Of a stretch of DNA of 64,000 nt, positions 45,644 to 58,976 are shown piece by piece. The notes below the pieces were generated by a model. That model saw only the letters and a list, made by a program, of their open reading frames with translations. It did no database searches and was not told the DNA's origin. This DNA comes from Buddleja alternifolia. Taxonomy: Eukaryota > Streptophyta > Magnoliopsida > Lamiales > Scrophulariaceae. The stretch covers positions 49,354,645 through 49,418,644 of the forward strand of contig CM033393.1 of NCBI GenBank assembly GCA_019426215.1. The letters run 5' to 3'. The translations under genes were made by a program, and so were the position numbers. Position 1 is the first letter of the stretch. Every line of letters begins with the position of its first letter.

Positions 45644-48600
45644 TACATTGGACCAGAGAAGTCTTATCGAAGAATTGACTGATCATACTTCGAGTTTGAC
45701 ATTTAAACCACGACTCAAAATGAATATTTATCTTGAGTTCCTAGGCAATCCTTTGTAAGTCATTTACTTTTTTGCCTCTTTTTCCGAAAGTTGGGACTTC
45801 ACCCACAATTGATATACAAATCAAACTCAAACATAATATCGAGTTCAACAAAAGTATTTGAAAGGTTTGAAGAAACACCCTTAATGATACTCAATCAAAC
45901 CAAATTCAAACACTATATATCAAATTCAATAAAAAAATTCAGGCTAATTTGAACAACTTAATCGGGGTCACTCGATTTGCTTTCACCCTCAAATATTGAT
46001 ACAATTACAAATGTAGTATATGAATTCAATAAAAAAGAAAATATTAAGAATTGGGTCACCTTTATTTCACTCTTCAATCAAATACTACAGGCTTTCACAC
46101 CTTACAATTACATTATGATATCCACGAACTTTGTCTCAAACTTAAGTTTTAGTGAAACTTCATATAGGCAGCATCATAGGTACTAATTAAATTACAGCTC
46201 AATGTCAATTGTCATGTTTGAAAGGGTCTTATCAAATTTGATGGTCAAAGTATTGTACATCCCTGAATCTGAATGGATTTTTCGCATGGATTTTGCGATT
46301 TTTCTTATATATGTTGTTTAATTAAGTTGAATATATATACGATCATTTTATGACATCATGCAAGATCTTTACAAAACTTTGAGAGAGAAATTAACATTTG
46401 AGGAGGCATAAAGCAAAAGTTTATGAAAGTGCAATCAAATTAAGAGAAAAATAAATGCATGATTGCCTATAGAATCAATGAGATTCAATACATTTCACTG
46501 CTAGTGAATGTCTTAATCTTCCTATCTAATATTCTTAGTCAATTTTTATTATTATTTCTATTTCTTACTTGAGTCCATGCAGCAATTGCATACACTTGCA
46601 TCTAATAATATGTATTTAATTTGCATAATTTCACACACATATCACAATTACTAGTCACAGATACATACACGAATTCACAGTAAAATTATTTACAGGCACG
46701 AGGGTTGGGGTCATTCACAAATTGACAGTGATAGAAGAGGAATTACCTGGTCAAAAAGCTGGTTTAAAGTACAAAACCCTTAAGAATGATGTGTTTTTTT
46801 CCCCTTCATTTTGACCAAAAATGACTCCATGAGTGAAATAACTGCACGTCAAGAGTGGTTGGCACTATTGCACTAACTCTTGCATGATGACCTGAGCCAA
46901 TATTTTGCAGAGCTTAATTTCATTGAAATCTGACATCTTTTTCAATTAAAAAAAACAAAAAACTTTTGCAATTTTAATACTACTAGATATGAAGCTTGTT
47001 TAATAAGTAATGAAATAGTTGTGTGATAAGTTTATAATAAGATTTTTGTTAATGAAAATACTTATTTTTAATTCGACAAAATGAATATTTTGAAAGAAAA
47101 TGAGTAGTAAATGTGAAGTACGGATCATATTTCAAGAGTTGGTGGTAAAATCTTTCAACTACTCGTTTAATACAATTTTAATAAAATGTACTAATTACTT
47201 TATTATAAAGTTATATATATATATATATTGTTTTTAAGCCTGAATAGCTGTTATATAAAGTTGTCTATCTATCTCTATATATATTGTAATAGAACTCATT
47301 ACATAAACACACTCTCCTTTTCTCTCTCTCTCTCTCTCTATATATATAAATGTTGAAGGCTATCTAACTATACGTTGATTCGAAATATTGAAGGTTTATT
47401 ATGATCTCCTACTATTTCTATGATATTAATATATTTTCCCCGATAACGGAAATTTAATTTTGAATATCCTCAATATATTTATTGAAATTTTCACAAACTA
47501 CAAAACTCCGAATTAATTAATTAGTGCATGTCGCGAGTTTCTATGCTCTACTTTGCATTATTGTAATAATGCGACTCACACATATCGATGTTTAACCTCA
47601 GAAGCTCCATGATTGGTTGGATGATCTCATCAAATCTCCTCTTAGTGTACGAAACCGCCTACCTTTCATTACTTTCCTACACTCCTATGTATCCGATGAT
47701 GACTCATTCACTTATTTAATAAAATAAATTATTAAAATAATAAATTAATAAATATGATGACTCATTTATCCAAATCCCTAATGATATTTACTTTTAAAAA
47801 AAATTGCCACCGTAATCAGTGCTCTCAACGGTTTTCCACCTTTTGTTGCAGAAATAAATAAAGTTGCTAATTAATTAATATTTATTTATTATTCATATCC
47901 TAATTCTTTTTGAACAAACAACAAGCTTATTATTATTTATTAGTCAAAGAGTTTTGAATATCAATAAAAGAAATGATGAAGTAATTTTTAGTCAAAAAAG
48001 TTGAATGTCGCAGTGAGTGATTCTTAGCTACTTCCACAACCTCAGCTCTAGGAATGATCTATACCATTTTTCATGTATTATTTACATGGGCCTCTTCATG
48101 TATGTAAAGGTAATTCTAAAACAGATCGAATCCAACAGAGCCAATCAATTTGGATGTAGAGATAAGATGGCAACAAATATTTAAATCACCTGCATATAAT
48201 AGTATTAGACAGACTGACTCTATTTGATTCGATTTTTCTTAAAATTTCTCTATATGTCTAGAGTCCAAATTTCGGGTGACCAAATATAATTCCGTGGCAG
48301 TGAAGCTAAGGGCAGAAAATTATGAAAATCCACGTGTTGAGCATTAAGGATGAGTTAAGAAAACGTGGCAGTATTTTAAGGATGGTTAGAGGAATTAAGC
48401 TTAGTAACATAATTGGTAATAAACAGCTAATATTTGCATGCACTAAACTCCAAAAAATCGTACATCCAAGGTTGGAAATTGTATATTTTGTACATTTGAA
48501 GCTATTTATGGATAAAAAAGAGGATAATGGTCAATCATCTCCTTTTAGGTTAGTTAATTAATTGTATGGGAGTAAAATAAGTTGTAATAATTAAGAAGAG

Positions 48601-49194
48601 GTGGTGTGTTATTTTTTATTCAGACAAAAAACGCTCAACGTCTCAAAATTCTATGGAATCCGACAAAAGTGCTTTTATATCTAGGGACGAAGCCGATGCT
48701 CTTATTCAATGCTGAATTGCACCAAAAGTCACATTTGCCCCCACGAGTTTTCATTTTATCTTTGAATAAATAATTAATATGATAAAGCTTGGATTTGAAA
48801 AAGAAATTAAATTTTGGAACAATAAATCTAAATTTCAATGAGTTTTTTTTTAAATGAATCGATTACATGATATATAATGTAATTGTCAAATAATAGTAAT
48901 TTTACAACCAGCTAATAAATATTACAATAATCAGAGTAGTATCTGAAAACAGAAAAAGACCTTGTCGACAGAAGTAGAATTCAAAACCCTCTAATATTTT
49001 CGGTCCTCAATAATTATAAACCATGGATGTCCTTAACCAGTGATTTGAAAAATGGTATGCCAAATAAACTTCATTTTGAGGTAAGGGGGGAAATGGGCAA
49101 TATAGGTGTTTGATGGTGAAATATGATTCCGGTGTGGGGGTAAAAAGTTGGAGGGATGCCCTAAAGAAAAGTGAGGGTTGAGTGTTAAAGGCGA

Positions 49195-49228
<34 letters not shown>

Positions 49229-50118
49229 GGGGGCCTGGACCCCTGGTGTGGGTGAGGCAGGCAACTTTGACAAATTAAGGTGGATTCAGTAAATACAGCA
49301 GACCTGCACGTCCTGCCCCTTTCTGTTGTATTATTTTTACATCAAAACTGGGGGTTAATTATGTAACTCTCACGCTACCAAAGTTTATCCTGCTTCTGTA
49401 CTTAGTACTTACCCTCTGTTACTAGGACTATTTTTATTTTTTTGTTGATTCCCATAAATTCAAGAACTTAAAAAAAAAATTTTTTTACTATGATCCGAAG
49501 GGAGATTGGGAGAAATGTTATGAACGGTGCGGACATTATTAGTCTCTGTTAATGAAACAACCGTGTATATATATTTATGTAAAAAAAGCCAGAAAATAGG
49601 AATAAAAATGGACTTATTAATTTATTTGTATAAAAGTCAAATGTGGTCTAAATATATTGGGAAAGACTTTTACCTCAAAAAGAAAAATCAAGTCAAATCC
49701 AAGACGAAAATGAAGTTGTAAATTAAACAGTAGTATTTATTATATATATATATATATATATATGTATACATGTACATATATGATGATGACAAAGCATCAG
49801 ATGATGGAGGGGTGAGCAAGTTAACCAGAGATTACAACCCGGGTTAAAAATAAATAAAGCAGTGGTTAAGAAGGACAACCACAAAACCAAGATTTTTATT
49901 ATCTACAGTCATCACTTCTCATTATCATCATCATCATCAATTTCTTCTTTCTCTCCATTTTTTCTGCTTTCTCTCATACGGCTAAAGATTCATCCTTTTA
50001 CCTCAAAACCCAAAATCTAACCCTAATCTCATACTCTTATTAAATCCCAAGGCAGAAAAAAATAAAATAAATATTGTTGTTTCTTTAAACATTTGATGTT
50101 GTTTCAGCAGCTGAAGAT
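45644..50118. other. Intergenic, 4.5 kb, upstream region of the ZF-HD gene
   Basis: AT-rich with microsatellites: (TA) at 47214-47228, (CT) at 47321-47340 and (TA) at 49740-49762. A run of about 28 G lies at 49199-49227. 45840-45940 repeats TCAAACACTATATATCAAATTCAA-like motifs loosely. The last 200 bases are C+T-rich (TTCTTCTTTCTCTCC), typical of a plant 5' leader. No gene is recognised. Confidence 0.45.
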
Positions 50119-51114
50119 ATGGACTTGAGCAATTCAACAGTCAAAACCCCCGAAGCAGAAACCGAGACTCCGACCCGGATCCAACCCGCTAAGGCGTCGC
50201 CCTTCAGCAATGGCGTTTTGAAGCGCCACGCGCCGCTGCATCTCCACCACCACAGCCATCACCCCGTGGTGGTCACCTACAAAGAATGCCTCAAGAACCA
50301 CGCTGCCAGCCTCGGTGGCCACGCCGTCGACGGCTGCGGCGAATTCATGCCCTCCCCCACCTCCAACCCCGCCGACCCCACCTCGCTAAAATGCGCCGCG
50401 TGCGGATGCCACCGCAACTTCCACCGCCGTGAGCCCGAAGAGCCGCCGCTCCTCCTCCCTCCGCCAAACGCCACCCCAGCTCTCGAGTACCAGCCCCACC
50501 ACCGCCACCACCCCCCTCCGCCCCCGCCGCGCGCCAACAGCGGCAGCAGCCCGAATAATTCGCCGTCCCCCCCGCCGATCTCTTCCTCGTACTACCCCTC
50601 GGCACCGCACATGTTGCTGGCCCTCAGCCACGGCTTGTCGGCCCAACCGCCCGACGGCAACACCCCTATTTCCACCGCCATTAACGCTACCTCCACTCCC
50701 CTAATGAACTCCAGCAGCCGCAAGCGGTTCCGCACGAAGTTCACTCAAGATCAAAAGGACAAAATGCTCGAATTCGCCGAAAAGGTGGGGTGGAAAATGC
50801 AGAAGAGAGATGAAGATTTGATTACCGAATTCTGCAACGAAATCGGCGTCGACAAAGGGGTTTTCAAAGTGTGGATGCATAACAATAAGAACACTTTTGG
50901 TAAAAAAGATAACCCGACCCACTTGTCTGACAATAGTACTGCTATCTCCACTCCACCGGCAGCCACCACTAACGGTAATGGGATCAGTTATAATCCTATC
51001 GCCACCGCCACGAACACGGCCGCGGCCTATCACCACCACCAGCACGAGGGAGAGAGTGACAGCAAACATCATATTCATGATCATGCTCTTGGTACTAATG
51101 GGTCTTCTTCTTAA
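50119..51114 (+). CDS. ZHD: Zinc-finger homeodomain (ZF-HD) transcription factor
   Basis: Single exon of 331 residues, the usual intronless state of this plant-only family. Residues 53-104 form the ZF-HD dimerisation domain: [26 protein letters not shown], then [15 protein letters not shown], with the Cys/His ligands intact. A Pro/Ser/His-rich linker follows (about 105-200). Residues 201-263 form the homeodomain, [16 protein letters not shown] at the start and [14 protein letters not shown] in the recognition helix. ZF-HD proteins bind ATTA-core sites as homo- or heterodimers in the nucleus and act in flower and leaf development and stress responses. MIF microproteins can block them. Both ends carry His-rich tracts (HLHHHSHH near 41; [18 protein letters not shown] near the C-terminus). 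GC content is far above the surroundings. Subgroup is uncertain. Confidence 0.97.
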   Translation: MDLSNSTVKTPEAETETPTRIQPAKASPFSNGVLKRHAPLHLHHHSHHPVVVTYKECLKNHAASLGGHAVDGCGEFMPSPTSNPADPTSLKCAACGCHRNFHRREPEEPPLLLPPPNATPALEYQPHHRHHPPPPPPRANSGSSPNNSPSPPPISSSYYPSAPHMLLALSHGLSAQPPDGNTPISTAINATSTPLMNSSSRKRFRTKFTQDQKDKMLEFAEKVGWKMQKRDEDLITEFCNEIGVDKGVFKVWMHNNKNTFGKKDNPTHLSDNSTAISTPPAATTNGNGISYNPIATATNTAAAYHHHQHEGESDSKHHIHDHALGTNGSSS

Positions 51115-51411
51115 TGATCTTTTTATGGATTAATGATGATGGATTAAATAAGAATTAGATAGAAAGAACAGGGATCGGAGGTGCAAATTAAGCTGCTGCA
51201 ATTGTTAGTTTCTTTTTTCTTTTTTATAATTTCGGCTTATTTTAGATTTTTAATCTTTTTCTTAATCTTGTCTCTTAGCTTCTATTAGTAGTATGACTAG
51301 TCATGATGATCATGTCTCTGAGGATCGATTGCAATAGATAAATATGCTGCTTGGCGCGGGAAATTATTCATTCTATTTATTTCTTTCATTATCTTACCAT
51401 ATAATGTGATA

Positions 51412-51446
<35 letters not shown>

Positions 51447-52627
51447 TGCAGTTTTAGTTCTTTAGCACCATGATCGATTTTGCTGAATTAATGACACGAT
51501 GTTTAAATTGGCATGCATGAATCCAGATATAATTTTTTTTCGAATTGTTTAATTAAAGAAACGCAAGGGGTGGTTTGTCTGAAACGAAGCAGCAAAAAGG
51601 TTGTGGTGTTACATAAATTGGGGCGGTTACGTATATTATTTAATTACATCTTCTGTAGCTATAGCTTACATGACACTTTCTTCTTTATCTGAGCTAGGAC
51701 AGAAGATAGAGATACTATTTAAAAATTATTCGGAAGTAGCTTAATTTAATCTGCTATCTAGTTTGATGCTTTCGTTTTATTCTTGCATCTTTATTACTTT
51801 ATCTCATCTATTTAATTAATCTTTATCAAAGTGGATCATTGCAGATGGAACATTTCCATATTGAGGGTTTTTATGATGACTAACATCCATTTGCCTTAAT
51901 ATAATATAGTATATATATATGTATGTATTGATTGCATATGTGTTACTAAATGTGGCTGTTTGACTAAACAAAGATTTTGTAGGTATAAGATATGTTAGGT
52001 GGGCTTAATTTAGTATTAAAGCTATCGATTAGCTGAGTCTAAGGTAAGACATAATTGCCAAGTTAGCTAATATAACCCCAAGCCCTACTCAATTCCTATA
52101 AATATTACTTCCCTTTTAAGGTAAGCTTATATGTAATTATTGGAAGGGTGACGAAGGGGGGGTACTATTGTCTTTCCATCACCTCCTCTTTACTGTTTCT
52201 ATTGTTCGTTTAAGTAATTGGGTCAGAGGTGAAGTCAGTAATCTTGTTTTCTTTGTTGGGGTGGGGGTTGGGGGGGGGGGGGGGGGTAGTTTTTGTGATT
52301 TATTCAACAACCAAAAGCATGGGTCAGTCCTTTCATTAATTCAGAGGAGTGGGTGATGGGTACATTATATTAGCTGGATTTTTGTGAGATTTATATACAA
52401 GTACTGTATATATGTATATATAGTGGCACTGGCAGCCGTAACAAACGTATCATATATAATTATTGCAATCCTTTGGTTGTCTTAAGTCATAACATGTATC
52501 ATTGTTTCTTCAGTCACACTATGGGATTAATCATGATAATGCCTCATCACAGATTGGATCATTGTATTATTGGACCAAACTAGATTGTTTTGTTTCTTAT
52601 CAGTTTTTTATTTTTTTGAAAAAATAT
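51115..52627. other. 3' flank of the ZF-HD gene and spacer
   Basis: It contains a long TA tract (51414-51443), TATATATGTATATATAG-type repeats (52400-52422) and an 18-base G run at 52270-52287. No gene is seen. Confidence 0.45.
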
Positions 52628-52802
52628 GTATTTTGGATTTGTTGCGAGGGTTTTTGAATTTAGTTTGGGTGAGAATTTAATGTGTAATAACTATAGTCGA
52701 TTGAATTTTTATAATTAATATTTATCATGATAAGTTGATATTTTGTTATATTAAGGAATGATTAATAAAATGAAGAGGGGTTAGTCGAGAAATATAATAT
52801 TT

Positions 52803-53589
52803 AGGGGTGTACGCAGGGTGTTTAGACAGTTTTATGAAAAAAAAAAAAAAATTCAACTCGATTTAATGTGCGAGTTGACAAAATATCAAATTGAAATCAT
52901 ATAATCTTCTTTTCAAATCAAACGTATTTGGATTAAGGTATTTAGCGGGTGGATAGAAAGGTTGGCGGGTTATCGAATTATAATTATAGCTTTAACAATT
53001 ACTTTTAGTTACAACTAGTAATTAAGAAACTAAAGAATGTATTTGTGTTGTAGATTTAACTAAAAACAATTGAGTTGGTGTAAATACAAAAATAAGTGGT
53101 GTTATTAAACAAACATTATATTATCATGACTAATGAGTGAAAATTCTAAAATATTAATAAAACTAAATTATTTTATAAATTTATCAAAAATTTATATACA
53201 CACATATATATATATATATATATATTCTTGATTATGAAATAAAACTTTCATTCAAATCAGGTAAAAGTAAGTGTTCAAACGAGACAACTTGTTTGCTCAA
53301 ATAAAAAATAAAGTGTGTTAATGAATATGAATAATATTATTCTTATTAGAGAGCATATAGTTTATATTATTTTCAAAGTTTTGTGCTAATATTAACTATA
53401 TATACATATATTTGCGATATACACAATTAGCAGTCAGGTTGCAAATTTTAAATTCAGCACCTGACTCAAAAGTGTCGAATTGCAATGTTTCCCGCCATTA
53501 TTATTCAAAATTCTAAACCAGTATTTCTTTAGGCAGATCGAGTCGGTTTGAGCAGTTCAGAAGGGTTTTGCGGGTTTATGAACACTCTT
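52803..53589. mobile_element. hAT-like miniature element, array unit 1
   Basis: The left end AGGGGTGTACGCAGGGTG faces a right end that read inward is AAGAGTGTTCATAAACCCG. Subterminal motifs (AATTCAACTCGAT left; AACCGACTCGATCTGCC read inward) are also inverted. It is the most diverged of the three units and lacks the GGAGCTCAGGCG insert seen in the others. Confidence 0.55.
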
Positions 53590-53889
53590 TTAACATTTTT
53601 TCTTTTAAATTTTGGGGTTTCATCCCCTTTCTTGTTTCTAGTGATTATGACAATAATGTGGACAGTTTAAGCATAATATTTTGGACGTGTTACGAGGGTA
53701 ATCTTTTCTCAATAAAAAAAAAAGACGTGTTAAGAGGGTTTTTGAATTTAGTTTTGGTAAAAATTTAATGAGTGATAACTATAGTCGATTGAATTTGTAT
53801 AATTAATATTTATCATTATAAGTTGATATTTTGTTATATTAAGGAATGATAATAAAATAAAAAAGGGTTAGTCGAGAAATATAATATTT

Positions 53890-54282
53890 AGGGGTGTACG
53901 CAGGGTGGAGCTCAGGCGATTTTATGAAGAAAAAAAAATTCAACTCAATCTGACGTGCGAGTTGACAAAACATCAAATTGAAACCATATAACTATCTTTT
54001 TAAATTAACTTGTTTGGGTTAAGGTATTTAGCGGGCTGATGGGAAGGTTGGCGGATTATCGAATTATAATTATAGCTCTTACAAATTATTTTTTGTTACA
54101 ACTAGTAATTAAAAAATTAAAGAACAAACTTGTACTTTAGATTTAACTAAAAACAATTGAGTTGGTGAATACAAAAAAAAAAAAGACGTTATTAAACAAA
54201 ATTCAAATTATCTTGACTTGTAATGAGTGAAAACTCTAAAATATTAATAAAACTAAATTATTTTATTAATTTATAATAAAAT

Positions 54283-54326
<44 letters not shown>

Positions 54327-54682
54327 TTTTCTTGATTATGAAATAAAGCTTTCATTCAAATCAAGTAAAAGTAAGTGTTCAAACGCTCAAATAAAAAATA
54401 AAGTGTGTTGCATGAATATGAATAATATCATTCTTATTAGAGAGTATATAATATATATTATTTTCAAAATTTAGTGCTAATATTTAACTATATATACATA
54501 TATTTGTGCTATATATGATTAGCAGTCGAGTTGTAATTATTAAATCCAGCATTTGACTCGAAAATGTCAGATTGCAATGTTTCCCGCCATTATTATTCAC
54601 AAATTCTAAATAGGCGGTTCTCAAGCGCATCGACTCAATTTGAGCAGTTTAGACGGGTTGTGCGGGTCTATGAGCACCATTT
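53890..54682. mobile_element. hAT-like miniature element, array unit 2
   Basis: It starts AGGGGTGTACGCAGGGTGGA and its right side ends GTTGTGCGGGTCTATGAGCA. It is nearly identical to unit 3 except for microsatellite length and a 12-base deletion in the CGCTCAAATAA region near 54384. Confidence 0.55.
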
Positions 54683-55323
54683 TAACATTTTTTCTTTTAA
54701 AGGTAAGTGTTCAAACGAGGCAACTTGTTTGCTCAAATAAAAAATAAAGTGTGTTAATGAATATGAATAATATTATTCTTATTAGAGAGCATATAGTTTA
54801 TATTATTTTCAAAGTTTTGTGCTAATATTAACTATATATACATATATTTGCGATATACACAATTAGCAGTCAGGTTGCAATTTTTAAATTCAGCACCCGA
54901 CTCAAAAGTGTCGAATTGCAATGTTTCCCGCCATTATTATTCAAAATTCTGAACCAGTATTTTTTTAGGCAGATTGAGTCGGTTTGAGCAGTTCAGAAGG
55001 GTTTTGCGGGTTTATGAACACCCTTTTAACATTTTTTCTTTTAAATTTTGGGGTTTCATCCCCTTTCTTGTTTCTAGTGATTATGACAATAATGTGGACA
55101 GTTTAAGCATAATATTTTGGACGTGTTACGAGGGTAATCTTTTCTCAATAAAAAAAAAGACGTGTTAAGAGGGTTTTTGAATTTAGTTTTGGTAAAAATT
55201 TAATGAGTGATAACTATAGTCGATTGAATTTGTATAATTAATATTTATCATTATAAGTTGATATTTTGTTATATTAAGGAATGATAATAAAATAACAAAG
55301 GGTTAGTCGAGAAATATAATATT

Positions 55324-55720
55324 TAGGGGTGTACGCAGGGTGGAGCTCAGGCGATTTTATGAAGAAAAAAAAATTCAACTCGATCTGAAGTGCGAGTTGA
55401 CAAAACATCAAACTGAAACCATATAACTATCTTTTTAAATTAACTTGTTTGGGTTAAGGTATTTAGCGGGCTGATGGGAAGGTTGGCGGATTATCGAATT
55501 ATAATTATAGCTCTTACAAATTACTTTTTGTTACAACTAGTAATTAAAAAATTAAAGAACAAACTTGTACTTTAGATTTAACTAAAAACAATTGAGTTGG
55601 TGAATACAAAAAAAAAAAAAGACGTTATTAAACAAAATTCAAATTATCATGACTTGTAATGAGTGAAAACTCTAAAATATTAATAAAACTAAATTATTTT
55701 ATTAATTTATAATAAAATAT

Positions 55721-55760
<40 letters not shown>

Positions 55761-56126
55761 TTTCTTGATTATGAAATAAAGCTTTCATTCAAATCAAGTA
55801 AAAGTAAGTGTTCAAACGAGCTAACTTGTTTGCTCAAATAAAAAATAAAGTGTGTTGCATGAATATGAATAATATCATTCTTATTAGAGAGTATATAATA
55901 TATATTATTTTCAAAATTTAGTGCTAATATTTAACTATATATACATATATTTGTGCTATATATGATTAGCAGTCGAGTTGTAATTATTAAATCCAGCATT
56001 TGACTCGAAAATGTCAGATTGCAATGTTTCCCGCCATTATTATTCACAAATTCTAAATAGGCGGTTCTCAAGCGCATCGACTCCATTTGAGCAGTTCAGA
56101 CGGGTTGTGCGGGTCTATGAGCACCA
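55324..56126. mobile_element. hAT-like miniature element, array unit 3
   Basis: It has the same ends as unit 2. It is followed by the GGTTTTAATTCCCTTTCTTG flank, which continues to the array's right edge near 56218, where similarity stops at GCATAATATT. Confidence 0.55.
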
Positions 56127-56220
56127 TTTTAACATTTTTTCTTTTAAATTTAGGGTTTTAATTCCCTTTCTTGTTTCTAGTGATTATGACAATAATGTGG
56201 GCAGTTTAAGCATAATATTG

Positions 56221-58902
56221 TGATATTTAGGCCCGTTTATGAGAGGAAAAGAGCCAAATTAATATAAAAAAGAAATGGACCGGGGGGCTGGTTAGTAAAT
56301 TGGACAAGATATTAATACAGGACATGTAACATTAAATGTGATAGTGAAGGGCCAAAAGTATATACACATAAAAAGATGAAATATGCAAGCCCTAAGATTT
56401 AAATGGTGATATCTTGATTCGGAATTTAGGCCTCCAACCCTAAGAGGCAAGAGATAGGTCAAGACTCACGAGGGACATTATTGCATTTAACATCTTTTAA
56501 GACTTTAATTTGCGGTGTACACTTCGACCTAAAATCTTAAATTATCATAATAGTTAATCGCTAAAAATAAAATAAAATAAAATGAAGCCAGAACCCTAGC
56601 TACTTAATTAATGTGCATTACAATTTGACTGGTAAAAGACAATATGACGTAGTACAGGCCAACAGGTGTGACTTATTAATTTGATTCCAAAAGGGTACGA
56701 GAGTGTGGTAATTTTTATGGATTTTATAAAAAAATACCAATTTTATTTCCTAACCGAATCTCTCGAAAAATATAGTTTATTAACTCTATTATATAATAAG
56801 TTCTGTGATTAAAATAAGCTTCAGACATCACATGTGAGATAAAACAATTGCTATTGGAGAATAAAGATAAAATGCGTGAAAAATAAGGTGAAACATCCGA
56901 TATTACAAAAAATAAATAACAAGCAGAGTTATACTACTTGTTTCAAAGAGCAAGATCCATGAAATTTGAGTTTTATTTATCTGAATTCTAACATTCACTT
57001 TTCTACATTACCAAAAAAAAAAAAAAAAATCAGCACAAATTAGAAACAATTGATTTCTTTAATCAATTTAGTGGATGACAATCCTTTAACGATATATAAT
57101 CCACTAATCAGTTAAAGTGATGTCTAAAATCAATTTATCCAATAAATAATTCAATCTTTTTTTCCATAGTCCACCAATATATACCGCAACCCTTCAACGA
57201 TATATATAGTAAAATTAAAAAAGAGAGGAAATTAAGATTCATCCATAAAATAAAAGAAACATCATTTTTACTCCAATGTGATGTTTCTCGTATCTAAATT
57301 TAGCATCTCATATTTTGAGACATATTCCTAAATGAATGTACCAGAATAAGTGCTTCAAGTTGGACTTATTATTTAATAATTACGTCAAATACGCGTAGAA
57401 AGAGGTGTAATAGCAGCATAATTTGAATTTTGAACAAATACCATTCGTATTTAAGACTAAGTTTGAAATGGTAAGAGATTTCCAGAAGCATCAGGCAACC
57501 CACTAAATAACTGTCTCAATTTAGATCAAAACTGGACCACCTCGTCGTTATTAGAAGCATAAAGGATATTGCACTTTTTTTTTTTTTTTATCTACTTTTC
57601 ACCTTTTTTTAAATTATTTTAAGTGGTCCCTTATCATAAATATATAAATTAAACTTCTAAATTTTTATAGTGTAATTTAATTAATATCCTTTGAAGTGAT
57701 TTTATATCCTCACCTACCTCTCTGTTATAGTCTGTACAGTATTATTTTCCTTAAGAAAATAAGGTAATTAAATATAAGCAGCTCAATGGTTTTTTCCCCT
57801 TTTTTTGGGGGTTACTTTTGTTAATGATTGTTTAATAAATCATTAAATAAATAACTTTAATAACACTTGTTTAAATAATTGTCTCAAATGGGTTTAATTA
57901 GTTGAAATTTTGGAGCATGGGTAAAGATTTAAGGAATCTACGACTTTTCATCACCTTTAAAATGGCATAAAAGGTCCACTTTTAATAAGATAATACCCAC
58001 TTCTGTAGATAAATTTCATAGTAAAATATAAAAATGGTTAGACCAAAGTCTCTAATTCCCATTTATTTTTATATATTCAATTTTTGGCTAATTAAAATAT
58101 ATTCAACTTTAATTTAATATATATTGCCCTTCAGCTGCAAGCAGGGTGTCATTTTCGTCATATATTATTAATATAATGGAATTTAAGACTAAAATTTAGG
58201 ATACGTATAATTAAATTTATGGTAAAGTATAATGACCATTCGTTCAAAGATTCAACTGGGATGGGTTGGATTGTGACTTATCAACTTGACTGGTTTATTG
58301 TGTCCATTTCCCTGGATGTATGTCAGTCACCTTTTCCATTATCATCATTTTAATTTACAACTTAGTCAACATTAATTAATAGATTAAATATATGGAGTTT
58401 TATATTTAAAAAAGAATAAGATAAATAAAACGAAAACAGAATTATATTCCCACCTTTTTTTCTTTTTTAAATCTAATTAACAAATGTCTCAAATGAAATA
58501 AAAAAAATATAGAACAGCAACACATGCTTGATCCAATTTATCTTGCTGGGCCTATTCTGTCATGATAAAATTTATTATTTGACTTAACTTTTTGAGTTAC
58601 GAGTCTCTTAATAAAACGTCTTTGAGACTTGGAAGATTGAGATAAAAGTAATAACAAGCTTAGAATTACCATCAGATGTAGAGACCAAAGTCTTTTATTT
58701 TAATTCAGTATTTTATAATTTGTTCTGTATGATCGATGCAAATCAAATGCATAAAATTGAACTTAAAATGTATAATTGACCTGACTTATATATATTTAAT
58801 GTGTGTGTGTGTATATATATATATATATCAAATTTCGGTTATACGATTTATTACAAACACTTTACGTATATCTAAGTTATAATGAATACACCATCAGCAA
58901 GT
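56221..58902. other. Intergenic, no gene seen
   Basis: AT-rich DNA with A or T runs (57012-57029, 57575-57589), short frames only and no clear element ends. Confidence 0.45.
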
Positions 58903-58919
58903 GCTGGAATAGCTCAGTT

Positions 58920-58952
<33 letters not shown>

Positions 58953-58976
58953 GAGGTTCAAGCCCTCCTTCTAGCG
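58903..58976 (+). tRNA. tRNA-Asn (anticodon GTT)
   Basis: 74 bases fold as a complete cloverleaf. The acceptor stem GCTGGAA pairs with TTCTAGC (one G-T), followed by discriminator G. The D arm is AGCTCAGTTGGTTAGAGC. The anticodon stem TGTGG/CCACA carries loop CTGTTAA with anticodon GTT. The T arm is GGAGG-TTCAAGC-CCTCC. Box A (TAGCTCAGTTGG) and box B (GGTTCAAGCCC) fit pol III consensus, and a T run (TTTTTT from 58983) can terminate transcription. There is no intron. CCA is not encoded, as expected for a eukaryotic nuclear gene. Confidence 0.97.

Larger units (their letters stand above)
52628..56220 (+). repeat. 3.6-kb direct-repeat array built from a hAT-like miniature element plus flank
   Basis: Two block types alternate. 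Block B (starting GGGTTTTTGAATTTAGTT, at 52648, 53736 and 55170) runs through GGGGTGTACGCAGGGTG to an (AC)n(AT)n tract. Block A (starting GTAAGTGTTCAAACGA, at 53267, about 54370, 54703 and about 55805) runs through TTTCCCGCCATTATTATTCA to TTCTTTTAAA. The order is B1-A1-B2-A2-A1'-B3-A3. A1/A1' and B2/B3 are nearly identical over about 1.43 kb; B1 and the A1/A2 pair are more diverged. A2 is cut at CTTTTAAAG, exactly where A1' begins (54702). The similar 60-70-codon frames (53568, 54974, 56011) follow the repeat and are not evidence of a gene. Confidence 0.88.

Noticed and set aside
42949..50000. Search for a 3' LTR of the copia element
   Set aside because: No second copy of the TGTTATGAAC...TTCATAACA repeat was found downstream, so a complete element is not claimed.
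50134..51133. Overlapping frames on both strands of the ZF-HD gene
   Set aside because: They are shadows of the GC-rich coding sequence. Only the 331-codon frame contains conserved domains.
49199..52287. Long G runs (49199-49227, 52270-52287) as possible functional G-quadruplexes
   Set aside because: They are pure homopolymers in non-genic AT-rich DNA, most simply explained by slippage. Nothing nearby suggests use.
53568..56223. Three similar 64-70-codon frames (VYEH.FNIFSFKF... type)
   Set aside because: The similarity comes from the underlying DNA repeat array. The frames have no upstream coding structure and cross the miniature-element boundary.
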